A stretch of 64,000 nucleotides of DNA from the NCBI GenBank assembly GCA_963745175.1, contig CAVUWK010000005.1, forward strand, positions 434,001-498,000, given 5' to 3'. Below the pieces are notes generated by a model that was not told where the DNA came from, made no database searches, and worked only from the letters and a program-made list of their open reading frames with translations. The position numbers and the translations under genes are program-made. Shown in pieces: positions 27,952-35,962 of the stretch (its first letter is position 1; each line of letters begins with the position of its first letter). The stretch comes from Bog-473 sp963745175. Lineage in GTDB: Bacteria > Actinomycetota > Acidimicrobiia > Acidimicrobiales > RAAP-2.

Positions 27952-28907
27952 CGAACTCGGCCCGCCCTCCGTCCTGCGGGTGGAGGAGCGACCAGACCCC
28001 GAACCCGGCCCGGGCGAGGTCGCCGTCGCCGTCGAGGCGGCCGGCGTGAACTACGTGGACGGCCTCTTCGTGGCGGGGCAGTACCAGATGAAGCCCTCGC
28101 TCCCCTTCGTTCCGGGCAGCGAGGTGGCCGGGCACGTCGTGGCGGTGGGGCCCGACGTCCGCGGGATGACGATTGGCGACCGCGTGCTGGCCTCGGTGGG
28201 CCTTGGCGGCTTCGCCAGCCGCGTCGTTGTGCCTGCCGACTCGGCGATCGCGCTGCCCGAGGGCATGGACGCGCCCCGGGCGGCGACGTTCACCCAGAGC
28301 TACAGCACGAGCCTGTTCGCTCTGCGCGACCGCGCCCATGCAGCACCCGGGGAGTCTGTGCTCGTCCTCGGTGCCGGCGGCGGCGTGGGGCTGGCCGCCA
28401 TCGGCGTGGCGCGGGCGCTGGCGTGCCGGGTGCTGGGCGTCGCATCGAGCGCCGACAAGCGGGAGGCGGCGCATCGAAGCTGGCGCGGAGTCGGTGCTCG
28501 ATCCGGCGGCCGAACCACTCAAAGAGGCCGTGCGGGCCTGGGCGGGGGGCAGCGGCGTCGACCTCGTAGTGGACCCGATCGGCGGCGCGCTGGCCGAGCC
28601 GTCCCTACGCGCGCTGGGCGACCGCGGCCGCTACCTGGTCATCGGATTCGCGTCGGGGGACATCCCTTCCGTGCCGCTCAACCAGGTGCTGCTGCGCAAC
28701 CGCTCGGTCATCGGCATCGACTGGGGCATCTGGGCCATGACCCACCCAGCGGAGCAACGTGCCCTTCTCGGAGACCTGCTGGACATGGTGGCGGCGGGGA
28801 CGCTCGACCCGGTTCGCCCGGCCGAGTACCCGCTCGACAACGTGGCCGGTGCCCTCGAAGACCTGTTGGGCCGGCGCGCCGTCGGGAAGATCGCGCTGAT
28901 CCCCTAA
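27932..28907 (+). CDS. Zinc-independent MDR oxidoreductase (quinone reductase-like)
   Basis: About 324 aa after one extra base near 28475 is removed. Medium-chain reductase of the quinone oxidoreductase group: VRAAVCNELGPPSVLRVEER, AVEAAGVNYVDGLFVAGQY, LPFVPGSEVAGHVVAVGPDV, NADPH loop VLVLGAGGGVGLAAIGVARA, VDLVVDPIGGALAEPSLRAL and GRYLVIGFASGDIP. Zinc-ligand cysteines of alcohol dehydrogenases are absent. It reduces quinones or enones with NADPH. GTG 27932 lies 8 nt after TAGCGT (27918-27923), a near-leaderless start. The HNH gene on the other strand reads into its 3' part. Confidence 0.87.
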
Positions 28908-30074
28908 TCGGCGCGGGTGCGTGCCCGCGGCCCAAAACGGCGAGGGGCGCGAGGTCATGACCCGGCCCTTCGGGGTCGTGAAGGTGAGCTCCTCGTTGGC
29001 GTTGCCGGTCATCTCCCAGCCCTTGGAGTGCACCACGTGATGGTGGTGCAGACAGACGAGGGCGAGGTTGTCGAGGTCGGTCCGGCCTCCGGGTTTCCAG
29101 GGAACGATGTGGTGGACGTTGGTGAAGGTGACGTTGGTGCAGCCGGGGAAGCGGCAATGGCGATCCCGGCGCATGACCTCGCGGCGCTGGGCGTCGGATG
29201 GAGTGCGCCGGGCCCGGCCTTCGTACATGGTGTGACCGACGTCGTCGTCGACCCCGATGGCGATGGTGGCGTCACAGGCGATCTCTTGGACGGTCTCGGT
29301 GCTGATCAGGCCGTCACGCTCGAGCTCACCGGCCAGATCGGTCCCTTCACCCGACTCATCCACCAAGGCGTCGAGGGGGACGTGGACGACGACGAAGTAC
29401 GGGCTGGCCTTCGTGGAGTTCTCCCCGCCTGAGGAGCGGATCAACTCCAAGAAGGTATCGCAGAGGCGCTGATCCCAGGGCGTCTCGCCGTCGGAGGGGA
29501 CTGCTTTGGCCCGGGCTTCGAGGCAGGCTCTGGTCGCGGCGAAGGACTCTGGGGGCAGCTGGACGCTCATGGTGCTGAACGCCTCGTTGAAGCGCAAGAA
29601 CCGGCGGTCGTGCTCTGAGCGTCCAGATGGTGGCTCGGCGGCACCCTTCGAGGCCGCGACGTCGGCCAACTCGCGCACCGTGCACCCCTTGGCCTGGTCG
29701 CAGAGCTCTTTGTCGGTCTCGGGGGTGGCCACGTCGGCCACGGCGCGGACCTTGTCCAAGGACAGGTCCCCGGCGCACAGCGACTCGACGAGGTGGGGCA
29801 TGTCCCAGGCCTTCTCGCCGACACGGGTCAGCACCCGGGCCGTCGGCGTCGAGACCCCGAAGCGCTCGGCGGCCCAAGCCTCTGGAGAGGTCGCCCCGTC
29901 CTCTCGGTAGGTCTGGCGCCGGCCGACCTCGCCCAGGTGCACGGCGATCGTCCCCTCGGCGGCGGCCTTCTGCCGGAAGGCCCGATCGAGCACGTCGGTG
30001 ATCTCCTCGTCCGACCGGCCGGCAGCGGCGGAGATCACGTCGGCTGCGGGGCTGGGTGTGGGAGCCTCGACCAT
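28605..30074 (-). CDS. DUF222 / HNH endonuclease domain protein (13E12-repeat type)
   Basis: N-terminal DUF222 region (residues 15-300; GRRQTYREDGATSPEAWAAE, VLTRVGEKAWDMPHLVESL) then an HNH nuclease domain: RHCRFPGCTNVTFTNVHHIV followed by WKPGGRTDLDNLALVCLHHH. It belongs to the expanded actinobacterial family related to mycobacterial REP13E12 proteins; the cellular role is not settled. The frame stays open to 28605, which puts the last ~100 residues antisense to the oxidoreductase gene and with no HNH-family character. In the neighbouring frame a TAG stands at 28906-28904, exactly where the two genes would meet tail to tail, so the natural end is probably there (about 390 aa). Confidence 0.8.
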   Translation of the reverse strand: MVEAPTPSPAADVISAAAGRSDEEITDVLDRAFRQKAAAEGTIAVHLGEVGRRQTYREDGATSPEAWAAERFGVSTPTARVLTRVGEKAWDMPHLVESLCAGDLSLDKVRAVADVATPETDKELCDQAKGCTVRELADVAASKGAAEPPSGRSEHDRRFLRFNEAFSTMSVQLPPESFAATRACLEARAKAVPSDGETPWDQRLCDTFLELIRSSGGENSTKASPYFVVVHVPLDALVDESGEGTDLAGELERDGLISTETVQEIACDATIAIGVDDDVGHTMYEGRARRTPSDAQRREVMRRDRHCRFPGCTNVTFTNVHHIVPWKPGGRTDLDNLALVCLHHHHVVHSKGWEMTGNANEELTFTTPKGRVMTSRPSPFWAAGTHPRRLGDQRDLPDGAPAQQVFEGTGHVVERVLGRANRVERPRRHHVQQVSEKGTLLRWVGHGPDAPVDADDRAVAQQHLVERHGRDVPRRESDDQVAAAVAQRA

Positions 30075-30165
30075 CGGAACGAGAACGGTCGCGTCCCGCC
30101 GGTAGAGAGTGCCGCAGATATCGGGCGGCGCTCGAGACGCCGATGCCGGCGCCGGCCCTGTGCGC

Positions 30166-31113
30166 TCAGGCGTCGCGACCCAACACCCACCACACAGAAA
30201 ATCCGGCGAGAGCCGCGGCCAGGATCACGAAGATGCCCGCTTCGATCCCTTGGAAGGCCCAGAAGCGGCTGTCGGGCTGGTAGGTGACGATCTGGCGGAA
30301 ACCGTGCGAGACCAGGCATTGTCCGAGGAGGCCCTTGCCGCCCGGCGTGACTGTCCGGCAGGCCGCGGGGAGCTGGCTGAAGTCGATCCCGGCCCCGAGG
30401 GACCGGCCCGATGGGCTCACCAAACCCTGCGAGATGATCCAGGCGCCCGGTGGGGCACTCGTCGTGCCGAGAAGTTGTGCGTGCGCGGTCACCGGCGTCA
30501 TGAAGTGCGGGCGCAGCCACACGCCGATCGCCACCCTGATGGCGACGAAGATCGCCAGGGTCACGGCCAGGCTCGGCAGCACACGGCGGACGACCGAGCC
30601 CACAGCGATCCCCAGCGCGACGGCGAAGAGCGCGTAGGCCACAGGGACGATGCCCTGCACGTCAAAGGCGTCGAAGCGGGAGTTCAGGGCGTTTTCGGGA
30701 TAGCGCCACCAGCTGACGAGTGCGGCCAAAGCGGCGCCCCAGACGGCGGCGGCCAGCAGCGACCACGCGAGGTTCACGCGCAGCCAGTGCCGCCGGCTCA
30801 CCCCCTGGGTCCAGGCCAGGTTGTGGGTCCCGTCCTCGAACTCCTTGGCCAGGAGCGGAGCGCCCCAGAAAAGCCCGAACAGGAGCGGCACGACAAGGGT
30901 GAAGTCGACCAGGTCCATGATCGCCCCGTCGCCGCGGAACAACTGGCTCCCGAGGTCGGAGCAGCTCTGGGTGGCGGCGCAGCTCGCCAGTGCGGCGTGG
31001 TAGTCGTTCGCCATGTTGATGCCGGTGACGACGAGGATGAGCGCCAGCACGGCCAACGCGGCGACAGCGAAGTAGGCCTGATTACGGTGCAGGCGCCAGA
31101 CGAGATGGTTCAC
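30166..31113 (-). CDS. ABC transporter permease (YtrC/ABC-2 type)
   Basis: 315 aa, about six membrane helices (YFAVAALAVLALILVVTGIN, IMDLVDFTLVVPLLFGLFW, WSLLAAAVWGAALAALVSWW, VPVAYALFAVALGIAVGSVV, LAVTLAIFVAIRVAIGVWL, GIEAGIFVILAAALAGFSV). The motif APLLAKEFEDGTHNLAWTQG before helix 3 is typical of ABC-2 permeases in GntR-linked operons. A long outside loop with paired Cys (QLPAACRTVTPGGKGLLGQC) lies before the last helix. GTG 31113 overlaps the ATPase stop as GTGA. It forms a transporter with the ATPase and is likely repressed by the GntR protein; the substrate is unknown, but YtrA-type systems respond to cell-wall antibiotics. Confidence 0.88.
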   Translation of the reverse strand: MNHLVWRLHRNQAYFAVAALAVLALILVVTGINMANDYHAALASCAATQSCSDLGSQLFRGDGAIMDLVDFTLVVPLLFGLFWGAPLLAKEFEDGTHNLAWTQGVSRRHWLRVNLAWSLLAAAVWGAALAALVSWWRYPENALNSRFDAFDVQGIVPVAYALFAVALGIAVGSVVRRVLPSLAVTLAIFVAIRVAIGVWLRPHFMTPVTAHAQLLGTTSAPPGAWIISQGLVSPSGRSLGAGIDFSQLPAACRTVTPGGKGLLGQCLVSHGFRQIVTYQPDSRFWAFQGIEAGIFVILAAALAGFSVWWVLGRDA

Positions 31114-32003
31114 GGCGCCACCCTCAGATGCACACGCCCCGTGTCGACGCCCGCGCCTTCGCTGCCCATATAGGCGAGGATCACGTCCTCGAGCCCGACC
31201 TCGTTCTCCTCCCAGGATGGGTCGAGGACGGGCCCGTTGGTCTTGACGAGCAGCCGGGTCTGGCGCTGCGTCTGCGTGGCGCTGACGACGGTGAGGCTCG
31301 GCTCGACCTCGGAGAGGGGGCGGCGTGGACCGAGCAGCATGCGATGCGTGGCCAGGACCGAGTCGATGTCGTCGCACAGCTGGACGCGCGAGGCGCTCAG
31401 AAGGATCACGTGGTCACAGACCCGCTCGAGATCGTGGACGAGATGCGACGACAGGATCACCGAGAGCCCGCCGTCGGCCACCGCCTCGCTGAGCGTCGAG
31501 AGGAACTCGCGGCGGGCGAGCGGGTCGAGCGCCGCCACCGGCTCGTCGAGGAGCAGAAGTCCCGGCTGCTTGGCCAGGGCGAGGCCCAACGCGACCTGAG
31601 CCCGCTGGCCACCCGAGAGCGTGGCGACCCTCCGGTCGGCCGGCACGTGCAACCGGGCCAGGCGGTCGCGCGCGCCGTCCGCATCCCACCGCGTGTTCAG
31701 GTGTGCCCCGAGAGTGATGTGGTCGTCGGCGGTGAGGCGCCGGTAGAGCGGCACGTCCTGGGCGAGGTAGCCGATGGCGGCCAGGAACTCCGCGGAGCCG
31801 TCGGGTGTCCGCCCGAGGACCTCCGCCGAGCCGGCGCTGGGCGCGGCCAGCCCGACCAGCAACCGGAGCAGCGTCGTCTTGCCCGCCCCGTTCGGGCCGA
31901 GAAGGGCCGTGACCCGTCCGGGCGGCACCTGCAGCGAGCAATCCTGGAGCGCCCAGACCTGCCCGAAGCGCTTGCCGAGTCCCGAGGTCTCGACCACCAT
32001 CAT
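31110..32003 (-). CDS. ABC transporter ATP-binding protein (YtrB-type)
   Basis: 297 aa. Walker A LLGPNGAGKTTLLRLLVGL, Q-loop GYLAQDVPLYRRL, signature ATLSGGQRAQVALGLALAK, Walker B GLLLLDEPVAALDPLARREF, and switch His in SVILSSHLVHDLERVCDHV. The C-terminal 60 residues are variable. Start ATG 32003 (ATGATG, so 32000 is the alternative) overlaps the GntR stop. ATP-driven partner of the permease downstream; whole operon GntR-ATPase-permease is coupled by 4-bp overlaps. Confidence 0.92.
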   Translation of the reverse strand: MMVVETSGLGKRFGQVWALQDCSLQVPPGRVTALLGPNGAGKTTLLRLLVGLAAPSAGSAEVLGRTPDGSAEFLAAIGYLAQDVPLYRRLTADDHITLGAHLNTRWDADGARDRLARLHVPADRRVATLSGGQRAQVALGLALAKQPGLLLLDEPVAALDPLARREFLSTLSEAVADGGLSVILSSHLVHDLERVCDHVILLSASRVQLCDDIDSVLATHRMLLGPRRPLSEVEPSLTVVSATQTQRQTRLLVKTNGPVLDPSWEENEVGLEDVILAYMGSEGAGVDTGRVHLRVAP

Positions 32004-32416
32004 GCGACCTCGACCGCCCTCGTGCCGCGCAGGGTCTCGCGCAGGAGCGCTTCCATCGCCTCGTCGTCCATGCCCTCGGCCCGGGCGGATTCGACCCACT
32101 TGTGCAGGCCCCGGGCGAGCCGGGCCTGGGTCCCCGGCGGGGGGCCCTCGGGGCGGCGGGCGACGAACGTCCCGACGCCCTGGCGTCCCTCGACCAACCC
32201 CTCGTGCTCGAGCTCGCGGTAGGCCTTCTGCACCGTGTTCGGGTTGATGGCGAGCTCGGCCACGACCTCCTTGACCGTCGGCAGCCGGTCACCGACGTCG
32301 AGCACCCCCATGCGCACCGCCTGGCGGATCTGCTGGACGAGCTGGAGGTAGGCCGGCACGCCCGAGTCGGGACGGAGGTGGAAGCTGACCGACTGCGGCA
32401 GCAGTTCACTAGTCAT
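32000..32416 (-). CDS. GntR-family regulator, YtrA subfamily
   Basis: 138 aa. Winged-helix N-terminus: GVPAYLQLVQQIRQAVRMGV, GDRLPTVKEVVAELAINPNT, VQKAYRELEHEGLVEGRQGV, GTFVARR. A short C-terminal helical dimerisation tail without an effector domain is the YtrA hallmark. It likely represses its own operon (regulator, ATPase, permease) until a membrane or antibiotic signal acts. The mRNA looks leaderless: TATAGT, 7 nt, then ATG 32416, with no ribosome site. Confidence 0.9.
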   Translation of the reverse strand: MTSELLPQSVSFHLRPDSGVPAYLQLVQQIRQAVRMGVLDVGDRLPTVKEVVAELAINPNTVQKAYRELEHEGLVEGRQGVGTFVARRPEGPPPGTQARLARGLHKWVESARAEGMDDEAMEALLRETLRGTRAVEVA

Positions 32417-32423
32417 CTAGGTA

Positions 32424-32443
32424 ACTATAGAGGACGCCCGCCC

Positions 32444-32451
<8 letters not shown>
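32424..32451 (-). promoter_or_regulatory. Strong leaderless promoter of the GntR-ABC operon
   Basis: On the minus strand: -35 TTGACT (32451-32446), 16-nt spacer, -10 TATAGT (32429-32424), 7 nt, ATG 32416. The -35 is formed by the junction of two units of a heptanucleotide tandem repeat. CTAGGTAACTATAG around the -10 is a weak palindrome and may be where the GntR protein binds. Confidence 0.65.
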
Positions 32452-32492
<41 letters not shown>

Positions 32493-32506
32493 CGAGCCCG
32501 CTTCCC

Positions 32507-33062
32507 TCAGGACTTCATGACGCGGAGCGGGAAGCTGAAGTGCTTGTTCTCGACCACCAGCGTGTAATTCCCCGGCGGTACCCGGCGTGAACTGTTGGGC
32601 TTGGTCTGGTTCCACGAGCCCGTCCCCGACACGGTGGCGCCGGCCGCCAGCTGCGCGAAGCCCAGTGCCGGGCAGTTGACGACCTGGACCCCGGGCCACA
32701 CGTTGTGGTGGTGCGGTCCCTCGATCTCGTAGCCCACCGATCCGCACGGCCCCGCCGTCAGCGCAGTGGACGTGGGCCCGGGCGCGGCGCCGGCGTAGGG
32801 GGCGGTGTAGTTGCACGACGCCGTCGCACCGTTGCGCACGGTGAAGGAGATGTCGAGCGACGCGCCCGGGTGCAGCGTCAGCGTGTTGACCGCGACCAGC
32901 AGCTCGGTCGTCTTGGAGGAACAGTCCCAGAAGGTGGCGTGGCCGGCCTGGGCCAGCTTGTTGGGCGCCGCCGCTCGCGGCCGGTACTGCGCCAGCCGTC
33001 AACGGGGCGAGCACCATCGCAGCCGCCGGCAGAACCCAACGGCGCCCCGCGTGCCTGGTCAT
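32507..33062 (-). CDS. Secreted protein of unknown function
   Basis: About 184 aa after one extra base near 32990 is removed. Signal peptide RHAGRRWVLPAAAMVLAPLT, then in the next frame KLAQAGHATFWDCSSKTTEL, LVAVNTLTLHPGASLDISFT, NGATASCNYTAPYAG, YEIEGPHHHNVWPGVQVVNC, GATVSGTGSWNQTK and GNYTLVVENKHFSFPL. Three or four Cys suggest disulfides, and the strand-rich pattern looks like an Ig-like or similar beta-sandwich that is exported. No family name can be given. Start ATG 33062; AAGGAG touches it, so CAGGCT (hexamer 6 nt upstream) could instead mark a leaderless start. Confidence 0.65.
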
Positions 33063-33108
33063 CTCCTTAGCCTGCCCGATTCGCGCGGGTGCGGGGGGCC
33101 GCGGCGGA

Positions 33109-34215
33109 TCACGAGGCGAAGTGCGGGATCACCTCGGTGCCCATGAGCTCGATCGTCTGCATGACCGACTCGTGCGAGATCTTGTAGGGGTTGACCAGGC
33201 AGAGCAGCAGGTCGACCCCGGCGGCCTCATATTGACGACACGCCTCCAGGCACTCCTCGGGCGTCCCGAGGACGCAAGCGTTGGCGTCGACGAGGTACTC
33301 CAGGCTCAGCAGGTCCAGAGTCCCCTCGTCGTCGGTCTTCTTCATGTCGGCCGCGTAGGAGTAGCTGCCGAGATCCTCGTTGCGCTCCGCCATCCAGTCG
33401 GTCAGCGTGGCGATCTGGCGGGCACCCGTCTTGGGGTACCACTCGAAGGACTCCCGGGCCTCGTCCATCGCCGCCGCACGGTCGGGCCCGCACAACGCCA
33501 TGGTGAACGTCGCCGCCTGGTTGTGCACGAACGACCCGAGCGGCGCCGAACACGCCCCCACGGCGGCACGGTAGATGTCGATCTTGCGCTTCACCTCCGA
33601 GGGCGGCAGGCCCACGGCGAAGGAGCACAACCCCAACCCCAGGTCGCCCACCTGGGCGTGCCCCTCGTCCGACGTCGTCGCGCCCCACAGCGGCGGGTGC
33701 GGCTTCTGCCACGGCTTGGGCTGGACCCGGCGCCGCGGCATCTGCCAGAACTCGCCGTCGAACGAATACTCGTCGTTGGTCCAGCAGCCCACGACGTGCT
33801 CGATGGCCTCCTGCCACATGCGGCGGCTCTCGGCCGGGTCGATGCCGAACCCCTCGAGCTCGGCCCGCGTCGCCGAGCGGCCGGTGCCCATGTCGACCCG
33901 GCCGCCCGACAGCAGGTCGAGCACCGCCACCGACTCCGCCGTCCGCACTGGATGGTTATAAGGCTTGGGCATCAGCCGCACGCCGTACCCCAGCCGGATC
34001 CGCTCGGTCCGCGCCGCGATGGCCCCATACAGGACCTCGGGGTTCGAGCAGTGCGAGTACTCCTGCAAGAAGTGGTGCTCGACCGTCCAGAACGCGTGCC
34101 AGCCGTGGCGATCGCCGGCGATGGCCTGCTCGAGCGTGTTCTGGTAGGCCACGAGCTCGCTGTCCTCCCCCCACGGACGGGGAACGGGGATCTCGTAGAA
34201 CAGCGCGAACTTCAT
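33109..34215 (-). CDS. LLM-class flavin-dependent oxidoreductase (luciferase-like)
   Basis: 368 aa, intact. Barrel landmarks: MKFALFYEIPVPRPWGEDSE, GWHAFWTVEHHFLQEYSHCS (the EHHF motif of bacterial-luciferase alpha-like members), ERIRLGYGVRLMPKPYNHPV, LDLLSGGRVDMGTGRSATRA and KPHPPLWGATTSDEGHAQVG. The EHHF strand suggests a flavin-dependent monooxygenase type rather than the F420 types seen earlier in the window (inference). Start ATG 34215 follows GGGGGAG. Divergent from an SDR gene, 94 bp between starts. Substrate unknown. Confidence 0.87.
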   Translation of the reverse strand: MKFALFYEIPVPRPWGEDSELVAYQNTLEQAIAGDRHGWHAFWTVEHHFLQEYSHCSNPEVLYGAIAARTERIRLGYGVRLMPKPYNHPVRTAESVAVLDLLSGGRVDMGTGRSATRAELEGFGIDPAESRRMWQEAIEHVVGCWTNDEYSFDGEFWQMPRRRVQPKPWQKPHPPLWGATTSDEGHAQVGDLGLGLCSFAVGLPPSEVKRKIDIYRAAVGACSAPLGSFVHNQAATFTMALCGPDRAAAMDEARESFEWYPKTGARQIATLTDWMAERNEDLGSYSYAADMKKTDDEGTLDLLSLEYLVDANACVLGTPEECLEACRQYEAAGVDLLLCLVNPYKISHESVMQTIELMGTEVIPHFAS

Positions 34216-34309
34216 GGCGTGGGCTCCCCCCGGACGGCGACCCCGGGTAGGGCCCGGGCTAGAACAGTTAGCAGCCCGGGTCGCCCGGGCGCAACCAAAC
34301 GGAGGCGTC

Positions 34310-35119
34310 ATGCGTGGATTGGACGGACGGACCTACATCGTGACGGGCGCCGCCTCGGGCATCGGCCGGGCGACCGCGGATCGCCTCCTCGACGAGGGGG
34401 CCCGTGTGGTGGGAGCCGACCTCGTGGATCCCGCCGACGCGATTCCGGAGGAACAGGGTCGGTGGCTCTTCCAAAAGGTCGACGTGGCCGACGAGGGCTC
34501 GGTCGAGGCGCTGGTGGCCGCCGCGGTGGCCTTCGGGGGCGGCGTCGACGGGCTGGTGAACGCGGCGGGCGTGGCGGGCGGCGGGCCCGTGCACATGCTG
34601 CCCGCCGAGGAGTGGGCGAGGGTCATCTCGATAAACCTCACCGGCACCTACCTGACCGCCAAGCATGTGATCGGCCAGATGTTGCGGCAGCCCCGCAATG
34701 CCGGGGGGCAGCGCGGCTCGGTGGTGACGCTGGCCAGCATCGAGGGGCTGGAGGGCACGGCGGGCGGGAGCGTCTACAGCGCGTCCAAGGGTGGCGTGGT
34801 CCTCCTGACCAAGGGCATGGCCATCGACTACGGCGGGCGAGGCATCCGGGTCAACGCCATCTGCCCGGGCTTCATCGAGACTCCTATGACCGCCTCGGTT
34901 TTCGGCCCGGGCATGGAGGCGGCGCTGGCCGACATCGTGCACGAGCACAAGCTGGGACGGCGCATGGGCCGGCCGGAGGAGATCGCCGCGGTGGCCGCCT
35001 TCCTGCTCTCCGACGACGCCTCGTTCGTGACGGGCCACGCGCTCCCCGTCGACGGCGGCTACACCGCCGGCCGAGACCACGGCGTCACCGACATGTTGGG
35101 GTTGTCCGGCCCCGACTGA
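34310..35119 (+). CDS. Short-chain dehydrogenase/reductase (SDR)
   Basis: 269-aa classical SDR: YIVTGAASGIGRATADRLLD, VVGADLVDPAD, GLVNAAGVAGGGPVHMLPAE, SVVTLASIEGLEGTAGGSVY (catalytic Ser), YSASKGGVVLLTKGMAIDYG (Tyr-x3-Lys), NAICPGFIETPMTASVFGPG and SDDASFVTGHALPVDGGYTA. Start ATG 34310 follows GGAGG. Divergent from the LLM monooxygenase; the two could share a pathway. Substrate unknown. Confidence 0.88.
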   Translation: MRGLDGRTYIVTGAASGIGRATADRLLDEGARVVGADLVDPADAIPEEQGRWLFQKVDVADEGSVEALVAAAVAFGGGVDGLVNAAGVAGGGPVHMLPAEEWARVISINLTGTYLTAKHVIGQMLRQPRNAGGQRGSVVTLASIEGLEGTAGGSVYSASKGGVVLLTKGMAIDYGGRGIRVNAICPGFIETPMTASVFGPGMEAALADIVHEHKLGRRMGRPEEIAAVAAFLLSDDASFVTGHALPVDGGYTAGRDHGVTDMLGLSGPD

Positions 35120-35129
35120 CCTCGGCGGC

Positions 35130-35178
35130 TTGACAGGACCGCTGCTTCGGCGGAATACTTAAGTCAATGCTTAAGTAT
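35130..35178 (+). promoter_or_regulatory. arsR-type promoter with operator over the start codon
   Basis: Consensus -35 TTGACA (35130-35135), 18-nt spacer, -10 AATACT (35154-35159), 7 nt, ATG 35167: a leaderless start. ATACTTAAG (35155-35163) and CTTAAGTAT (35170-35178) are perfect 9-bp inverted arms 6 nt apart, covering the -10, the start site and the first codons. An ArsR dimer bound here would block transcription of its own gene. Confidence 0.7.
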
Positions 35179-35517
35179 CAACCGGTCGACGAGGTGTTCC
35201 GTGCGCTGGGTGACCCCACCCGGCGTGACCTGGTGGAACGCCTCAGCGGCGGTCCCGCCACGGTGAGCCAACTGGCCCGGCCGCTCGATATGAGCCTGTC
35301 GGCCGTGGTCCAGCATCTCGCCGTCCTCGAGTCGTGCGGCCTCGTCCGCTCCGAGAAGGTGGGTCGCACCCGGACCTGCCGGCTCGAGCCGGTCGGGCTC
35401 GATGTGGCCGAGGACTGGTTCGCCGGCCAGCGCGCCGCCTGGGCGCGCCGGCTCGACCGGTTGGGCGAGATCCTCGCCGCCGAGCAGACCACGCCATCAC
35501 CTTCGAGAGGAGCTTGA
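35167..35517 (+). CDS. ArsR/SmtB-family transcriptional regulator
   Basis: 116 aa. Winged helix: VDEVFRALGDPTRRDLVERL, GGPATVSQLARPLDMSLSAV, VQHLAVLESCGLVRSEKVGR, TRTCRLEPVGLDVAEDWFAG. No ELCVCD-type metal site is present, so it is one of the non-metal ArsR proteins commonly paired with an SRPBCC protein. The DNA palindrome at its start is the likely self-operator. Overlaps nothing; the SRPBCC gene follows at once. Confidence 0.92.
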   Translation: MLKYQPVDEVFRALGDPTRRDLVERLSGGPATVSQLARPLDMSLSAVVQHLAVLESCGLVRSEKVGRTRTCRLEPVGLDVAEDWFAGQRAAWARRLDRLGEILAAEQTTPSPSRGA

Positions 35518-35518
35518 G

Positions 35519-35962
35519 ATGACCCGCACCGCCGAGCACGGAACCTTCACCCTCAGCCGGACCTATCCGGTCCCGCCCGAACGGGTCTTCGCCGCCTGGT
35601 CGAGCCAGGAGTCCAAGGCGCGCTGGTTCGGCGCCCCGGGCGCTTCCGGCTATGAGCTCGACTTCCGGGTGGGCGGCGCCGAGATCAACCGCGGCGGTCC
35701 CCCCGGCGGGCCGGTTTATCTCTATGAGGCCACCTACCGGGACATCGTGCCGGACGAGCGCATCGTCTACGGGTACACGATGGAGGCGGACGGGACGCTG
35801 ATCTCGGTCTCGGTGACCACGGTGGAGTTCACCCGGGCGCCCTCGGGCACGACCCTCACCTTCACCGAGCAGGGCGTGTTCCTCGATGGTGCCGACACCC
35901 CCGCCATCCGCGAGAAGGGCACCGGCGAGCTGCTCGACGCCCTCGGAGCCGCGCTCACGTGA
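35519..35962 (+). CDS. SRPBCC / AHSA1-domain protein
   Basis: 147 aa. AHSA1-type START-like fold: FTLSRTYPVPPERVFAAWSS, ESKARWFGAPGASGYELDFR, GGPPGGPVYLYEATYRDIVP, RIVYGYTMEADGTLISVSVT, GTTLTFTEQGVFLDGAD. The family binds hydrophobic small molecules in a helix-grip cavity; members next to ArsR regulators are thought to act with them in stress or xenobiotic response. Start ATG 35519, one base after the ArsR stop, with GAGAGGAGC as ribosome site. Converges on the retropepsin-like gene. Confidence 0.88.
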   Translation: MTRTAEHGTFTLSRTYPVPPERVFAAWSSQESKARWFGAPGASGYELDFRVGGAEINRGGPPGGPVYLYEATYRDIVPDERIVYGYTMEADGTLISVSVTTVEFTRAPSGTTLTFTEQGVFLDGADTPAIREKGTGELLDALGAALT

